Assembly: GCF_003852235.1 (NCBI RefSeq)
Contig: NZ_CP027732.1
Coordinates: 1,736,001 to 1,800,000 of the forward strand
Length of the DNA: 64,000 nucleotides
Source: Pseudomonas sp. R4-35-07
GTDB taxonomy: Bacteria; Pseudomonadota; Gammaproteobacteria; Pseudomonadales; Pseudomonadaceae
Direction of reading: 5' to 3'
Shown here: positions 60,589 through 64,000 of the stretch, piece by piece
Numbering within the stretch: position 1 is the first letter of the stretch
Layout of the letters: every line of letters starts with the position of its first letter
Made by a program: the position numbers and the translations under genes
The notes under the pieces: model-generated
Database searches by the model: none
Told to the model about the DNA's origin: nothing
Seen by the model: the letters and a program-made list of their open reading frames with translations, nothing else

Positions 60589-63099
60589 TCAGCCCTCGCG
60601 CAGCACCGTCAGCGGGCTGGCGTTCAACGCACGGCGTGTACCGAACACCCCGGCGCCACCGATCAGCACCGCACCGATCACCGGCAGCAGCAACAGCCAG
60701 GGGTGAGGGTGCCAGGCCAGATCGAAGGCATAGCGGTACAACACCCAGGTCACCAGTTCCGTGCCCAGTGCCGCCAGCAAACCACTGACCGCCCCCAGCA
60801 GGCCGAACTCGATGCGCCGGGCCTTGATCAGCAGCCTGCGCTCGGCCCCCAGTGCACGCAGCAGCGCACCTTGGCGGATTCGCTCGTCCAGGGTGGCCTG
60901 CAAGCCGGAAAACAGCACGGCCATGCCCGCGGCGAGCACGAACAGCAGCACGTATTCCACCGCCAGGGTCACCTGGGCGAGGATGCTGCGCAGCTGTTCC
61001 AGCAGGGCCTCGACCTGCAGGATAGTGACGGCCGGAAAGGCTCGGGACAGGTCCACGATCTGTTGGTCATGCCCAGGCGCCAGGTAGAAGCTGGTCAGGT
61101 AGGTGGTCGGCAAATCCTTCAAAGTGCCCGGTTGGAAGATCATGAAGAAGTTGGGCTGGAAGTTGTCCCAGTTGATGGTCCGCAGGCTGGTGACCCGTGC
61201 CTCGCGATTCTCCCCGCCGATGGTGAATACCAGATGGTCGTTGAGCTTGAGTTTCAGGCTTTCAGCCACCTTGGCTTCCACCGACACCCCGGGAATGTCA
61301 TCGCCCGGTTGCGCGGTCCACCAGGTACCCGCCGTCAGTACGTTACCTGGGGGCAAGTCGGCGGCCCAGGTCAGGCTCAGGTCCCGTTGCACGGCGCGAT
61401 CACCGCTTGAATCCTTGCTGACAATCTCTTGTACGGGTTCGCCGTTGATGCTGATCAGCCGACCGGGCACGACGGGATAGAGCGGTGCCGATTGCGCCTG
61501 GACTTCCAGAAGGCGGGCGCCAAAGGCGTCTTTGTCGGCTGGCAGGATATTGAGCGCGAAGTAGTTGGGCGCATCCTTGGGCAATTGGTTCTGCCAGGTG
61601 TCGAGCAGTTCACCGCGTAGCAGGGCGATCAAGCCCATGGACAACAGGATCAAGCCAAACGCCAGGGACTGGCCGGCGGCCGCCAGTGGATGTCGCAGCA
61701 ATTGGCCCAGGCCCAGTCGCCACGGCAAGGAGGCGCGCGCAAGTAACCGGCGCAGGCTTTGCAATAACAGCAGCAACAACCCGCCGAGGATCAGTGCGGC
61801 TACCACGCCGCCGCCCAATAACGCGAAGGTCAACACCAGGTCGAGGCTCAGGCGCCACATGATCAGGCCCAGGGCGAAGAGCGCCGCCCCATAAACCATC
61901 CAGGTGCTCGAGGGGATAGGCAGCAGGTCACGACGCAGTACCCGCAGCGGCGGCACCCGGCCCAGTGCGGCCAGGGGCGGGAGGGCGAAGCCAGCGAGGG
62001 CGACCAGCCCGGTGCCGATCCCTGCAACGGCCGGTAGCATCCCGCCGGGTGGCACGTCTGCGGGCAACAGGTCGTGCAGGAAGTAGAACAGACCAAATTG
62101 CGCGAGCCAACCGAGCAAGGCGCCGGCCAGGCTCGCCAACAGGCCCAGTACGCTCAGTTGCAGGCTGAACAGCAGCATGGTTTCGCGTCGTGACAACCCC
62201 AGGCAGCGCAGCAGGGCGCTGGCGTCGAAGCGGCGGCTGGCAAAGCGGTTGGCCGACAGCGCCACGGCCACGCCGGCCAGCAACACCGCCACCAGGCTGG
62301 CCATATTCAGGTAACGCTCGGCCTTGCCCAGGGCACCGCCGATCTGCTGGTTACCATCGCGCGAGTCCTGCAGGCGCTGGTTGGCCGCGAGGCCCGGCTT
62401 GACCAGGTCGCGATAGGTTTGCAGCGCCGTGCTGCCCGGTGGTGCGCGCCACAGTTCGCGATAGCTCACGCGGCTGCCAGGCTGGACTATGCCGGTGGCG
62501 TCCAGGTCCGCCAGGTTGATCATTACCCTGGGCGTGAGGCTGTAGAAATTGCCGGCGCGGTCGGGCTCGTACGTCAGTATGCGTGCCAGGCGCAGGGTCT
62601 TCATGCCCACGTCGATGCTGTCGCCGACCTTCAGGTCCAGCGCTGTCAGCAGCCGCGCTTCCACCCAGGCTTCACCGGGTTTGGGGCCGCCGCCTGGGCT
62701 TTCGGCGCCAAAGGGCTCAGCCGTGCTTTTGAGTTCGCCACGCAGCGGATACTGCTCGTTGACCGCCTTGATACTGGAGAGCTGGATGCCGTTGTCCGCA
62801 GCGATAACGCTGGAAAATTCGACGATGCGCGCATGATCCAGGCCCAGCTCGGTGCCGGACCTGACTTGCTCGGGACGGGCCGGCGAGCTGCCTTCGAGTA
62901 TCAGGTCCGCGCCCAGGAACTCGGTGGCGCGCAACAGCATGGCGCCGTTGAGGCGCGCGCCGAAATACCCGATAGCGGTGCTGGCGGACACGGCCACCAG
63001 CAGGGCGAAGAACAATACACGCAGTTCACCGGCGCGGGCATCGCGCAGTAATTGGCGCATGGCAAGGCTGAACAGACGTAACAACGGCAGGCGTGCCAT
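60589..63099 (-). CDS. ybbP: ABC transporter permease YbbP
   Basis: A FtsX-type permease of 836 residues from ATG 63099 ([20 protein letters not shown]). There are ten predicted helices: one at the N-terminus, two FtsX clusters (about 260-480 and 700-830), and large periplasmic domains. Partner of the ATPase encoded upstream, whose stop overlaps this start (ATGA). Family members work on lipids or lipoproteins at the inner membrane; the E. coli homologue is next to tesA, as here. Confidence 0.92.
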   Translation of the reverse strand: MARLPLLRLFSLAMRQLLRDARAGELRVLFFALLVAVSASTAIGYFGARLNGAMLLRATEFLGADLILEGSSPARPEQVRSGTELGLDHARIVEFSSVIAADNGIQLSSIKAVNEQYPLRGELKSTAEPFGAESPGGGPKPGEAWVEARLLTALDLKVGDSIDVGMKTLRLARILTYEPDRAGNFYSLTPRVMINLADLDATGIVQPGSRVSYRELWRAPPGSTALQTYRDLVKPGLAANQRLQDSRDGNQQIGGALGKAERYLNMASLVAVLLAGVAVALSANRFASRRFDASALLRCLGLSRRETMLLFSLQLSVLGLLASLAGALLGWLAQFGLFYFLHDLLPADVPPGGMLPAVAGIGTGLVALAGFALPPLAALGRVPPLRVLRRDLLPIPSSTWMVYGAALFALGLIMWRLSLDLVLTFALLGGGVVAALILGGLLLLLLQSLRRLLARASLPWRLGLGQLLRHPLAAAGQSLAFGLILLSMGLIALLRGELLDTWQNQLPKDAPNYFALNILPADKDAFGARLLEVQAQSAPLYPVVPGRLISINGEPVQEIVSKDSSGDRAVQRDLSLTWAADLPPGNVLTAGTWWTAQPGDDIPGVSVEAKVAESLKLKLNDHLVFTIGGENREARVTSLRTINWDNFQPNFFMIFQPGTLKDLPTTYLTSFYLAPGHDQQIVDLSRAFPAVTILQVEALLEQLRSILAQVTLAVEYVLLFVLAAGMAVLFSGLQATLDERIRQGALLRALGAERRLLIKARRIEFGLLGAVSGLLAALGTELVTWVLYRYAFDLAWHPHPWLLLLPVIGAVLIGGAGVFGTRRALNASPLTVLREG

Positions 63100-63782
63100 C
63101 AAGGCTCCAGGGGCGCGACCATCAGGCCGGCTTCAAGGCGGATCAGGCGTCGGCAACGATGGGCCAGGCGCTCGTCGTGGGTGACCAGTACCAAGGTCGT
63201 GCCGCTCTCTTTATTGAGTTCGAACAGCAGGTCGCTGATGCGCTCGCCGGTGTGGCTGTCGAGGTTGCCGGTGGGCTCGTCGGCAAATAGTACGTCCGGC
63301 TCGGCGGCAAACGCGCGGGCAATCGCCACACGTTGCTGCTCGCCGCCGGACAGCTGGCGCGGCGAATGGGTCAGGCGCTTGCCAAGGCCGACGCGCTCCA
63401 GTAAGTGCGTGGCGCGCTCGCGGGCATCTTTGCGGCCGTCGAGCTCCAGTGGCAGCATGACGTTTTCCAGCGCATTGAGGCTGTCGAGCAACTGAAAGGA
63501 CTGGAACACGAAGCCCACGTGTTCGGCACGGATGCGCGCGCGCTGGTCTTCGTCGAGGCTGCTCAACGCTTGACCCGCCAGGGTGACTTCACCGCTGCTG
63601 GGCAGGTCAAGGCCGGCCAGCAGGCCGAGCAGGGTGGATTTGCCGGAACCGGAGCTGCCGACGATAGCCAGGCTATCGCCCTTGTTCAGTTCCAGGCTCA
63701 GTTCGTGCAGGATAGTCAGTTCACCTTCCGCGCTGGGAACCACTTTGCTGAGGTTTCGCGCGGTGAGAATGCTTGCGCCCAT
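63099..63782 (-). CDS. ybbA: ABC transporter ATPase YbbA
   Basis: A 227-residue LolD/MacB-type ATPase from ATG 63782. Walker [11 protein letters not shown] (41-50), Q-loop FVFQSF, signature [14 protein letters not shown], Walker [12 protein letters not shown] and His-loop THD are intact. It energises YbbP. It is divergent from tesA across 10 bp. Confidence 0.94.
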   Translation of the reverse strand: MGASILTARNLSKVVPSAEGELTILHELSLELNKGDSLAIVGSSGSGKSTLLGLLAGLDLPSSGEVTLAGQALSSLDEDQRARIRAEHVGFVFQSFQLLDSLNALENVMLPLELDGRKDARERATHLLERVGLGKRLTHSPRQLSGGEQQRVAIARAFAAEPDVLFADEPTGNLDSHTGERISDLLFELNKESGTTLVLVTHDERLAHRCRRLIRLEAGLMVAPLEP

Positions 63783-63792
63783 GGAGAATCCG

Positions 63793-64000
63793 ATGCGAAT
63801 GTGGTTTTTGAGTGCTGGCCTGGCCTTGATGTGCATGGCCCAGAACGCAGCGGCGGGTACAGTCCTGATCGTTGGCGATAGTATCAGTGCCGGTTTCGGC
63901 CTGGATACCCGCAAAGGGTGGGTTGCCCTGCTGGAGCAACGGCTCAAGCAGGAGGGTTTCGACGATAAAGTGGTGAATGCTTCGATCAGTGGCGACACCA
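63793..64000 (+). CDS. tesA: Arylesterase/thioesterase I TesA, 5' part only
   Basis: An SGNH hydrolase with signal peptide MRMWFLSAGLALMCMAQNAA and the GDSISAGFGL block I (nucleophile Ser30). GGAG lies 6 nt before ATG 63793. The frame is open to the window end (69 codons). It is a periplasmic esterase/thioesterase; the divergent ybbAP partner is conserved. Confidence 0.92.
   Translation, partial: MRMWFLSAGLALMCMAQNAAAGTVLIVGDSISAGFGLDTRKGWVALLEQRLKQEGFDDKVVNASISGDT

Overview
This window is chromosomal DNA of a Pseudomonas of the fluorescens group. The evidence is the gene order serC-pheA-hisC-(tyrA/aroA fusion)-cmk-rpsA-ihfB followed by an O-antigen cluster ending in wbpM and a comEA-like gene, the ubiG-mupP and mtnA-gyrA neighbourhoods, the high GC of the core genes, and the GTGGGAGGGGGCTTGCTCCC-type palindromic repeats typical of this group. 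No sequence search was run; all assignments come from reading motifs, lengths and gene order.

Layout. 1-16.2 kb is core metabolism: mupP (partial), ubiG and an MTA/SAH-deaminase-type amidohydrolase on the minus strand; then mtnA, gyrA, and the aromatic amino-acid/pyrimidine/ribosome supra-operon serC to rpsA, a small lipoprotein, ihfB and a LapA-domain protein. 16.6-29.2 kb is an AT-rich O-antigen locus (wzz, wzy, wzx, three glycosyltransferases, a 4-keto-sugar reductase, wbpL, wbpM, an acyltransferase) inserted at the usual Pseudomonas site between ihfB and the comEA-like gene. WbpM plus the reductase would make a UDP-N-acetyl-6-deoxyhexosamine that WbpL loads on undecaprenyl phosphate. wbpM as read is broken by a one-base deficit in a run of G.

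29.5-41 kb holds a comEA-like gene, a DUF1989 protein, a DUF2897 peptide, an ethanolamine-type permease and a full kdpFABC-kdpD-kdpE potassium system with repeat elements between kdpC/kdpD and kdpD/kdpE. 41-54.7 kb carries a patatin-like protein, small lipoprotein, CHAD protein, thioesterase, Mpo1-like membrane protein, an Rhs toxin with a cognate immunity gene, a chemoreceptor, tatD, a lytic transglycosylase and a DoxX protein. 54.7-60 kb is the least ordinary part: a promoter, an excellent match to a SAM-II riboswitch and an unrecognised 102-residue protein, then a gliding-type ABC cassette (GldA/F/G-like) transcribed towards it, and a divergent coiled-coil protein of unknown role. 60-64 kb returns to core genes: greB, the ybbP/ybbA ABC system and tesA (partial).

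The observations most worth following are the SAM-II-type riboswitch in front of an orphan gene, the frameshift at a G7 tract in wbpM (possible O-antigen on/off switch), an MtnA homologue that has lost its catalytic cysteine, and the GldAFG-like cassette with its divergent partner.
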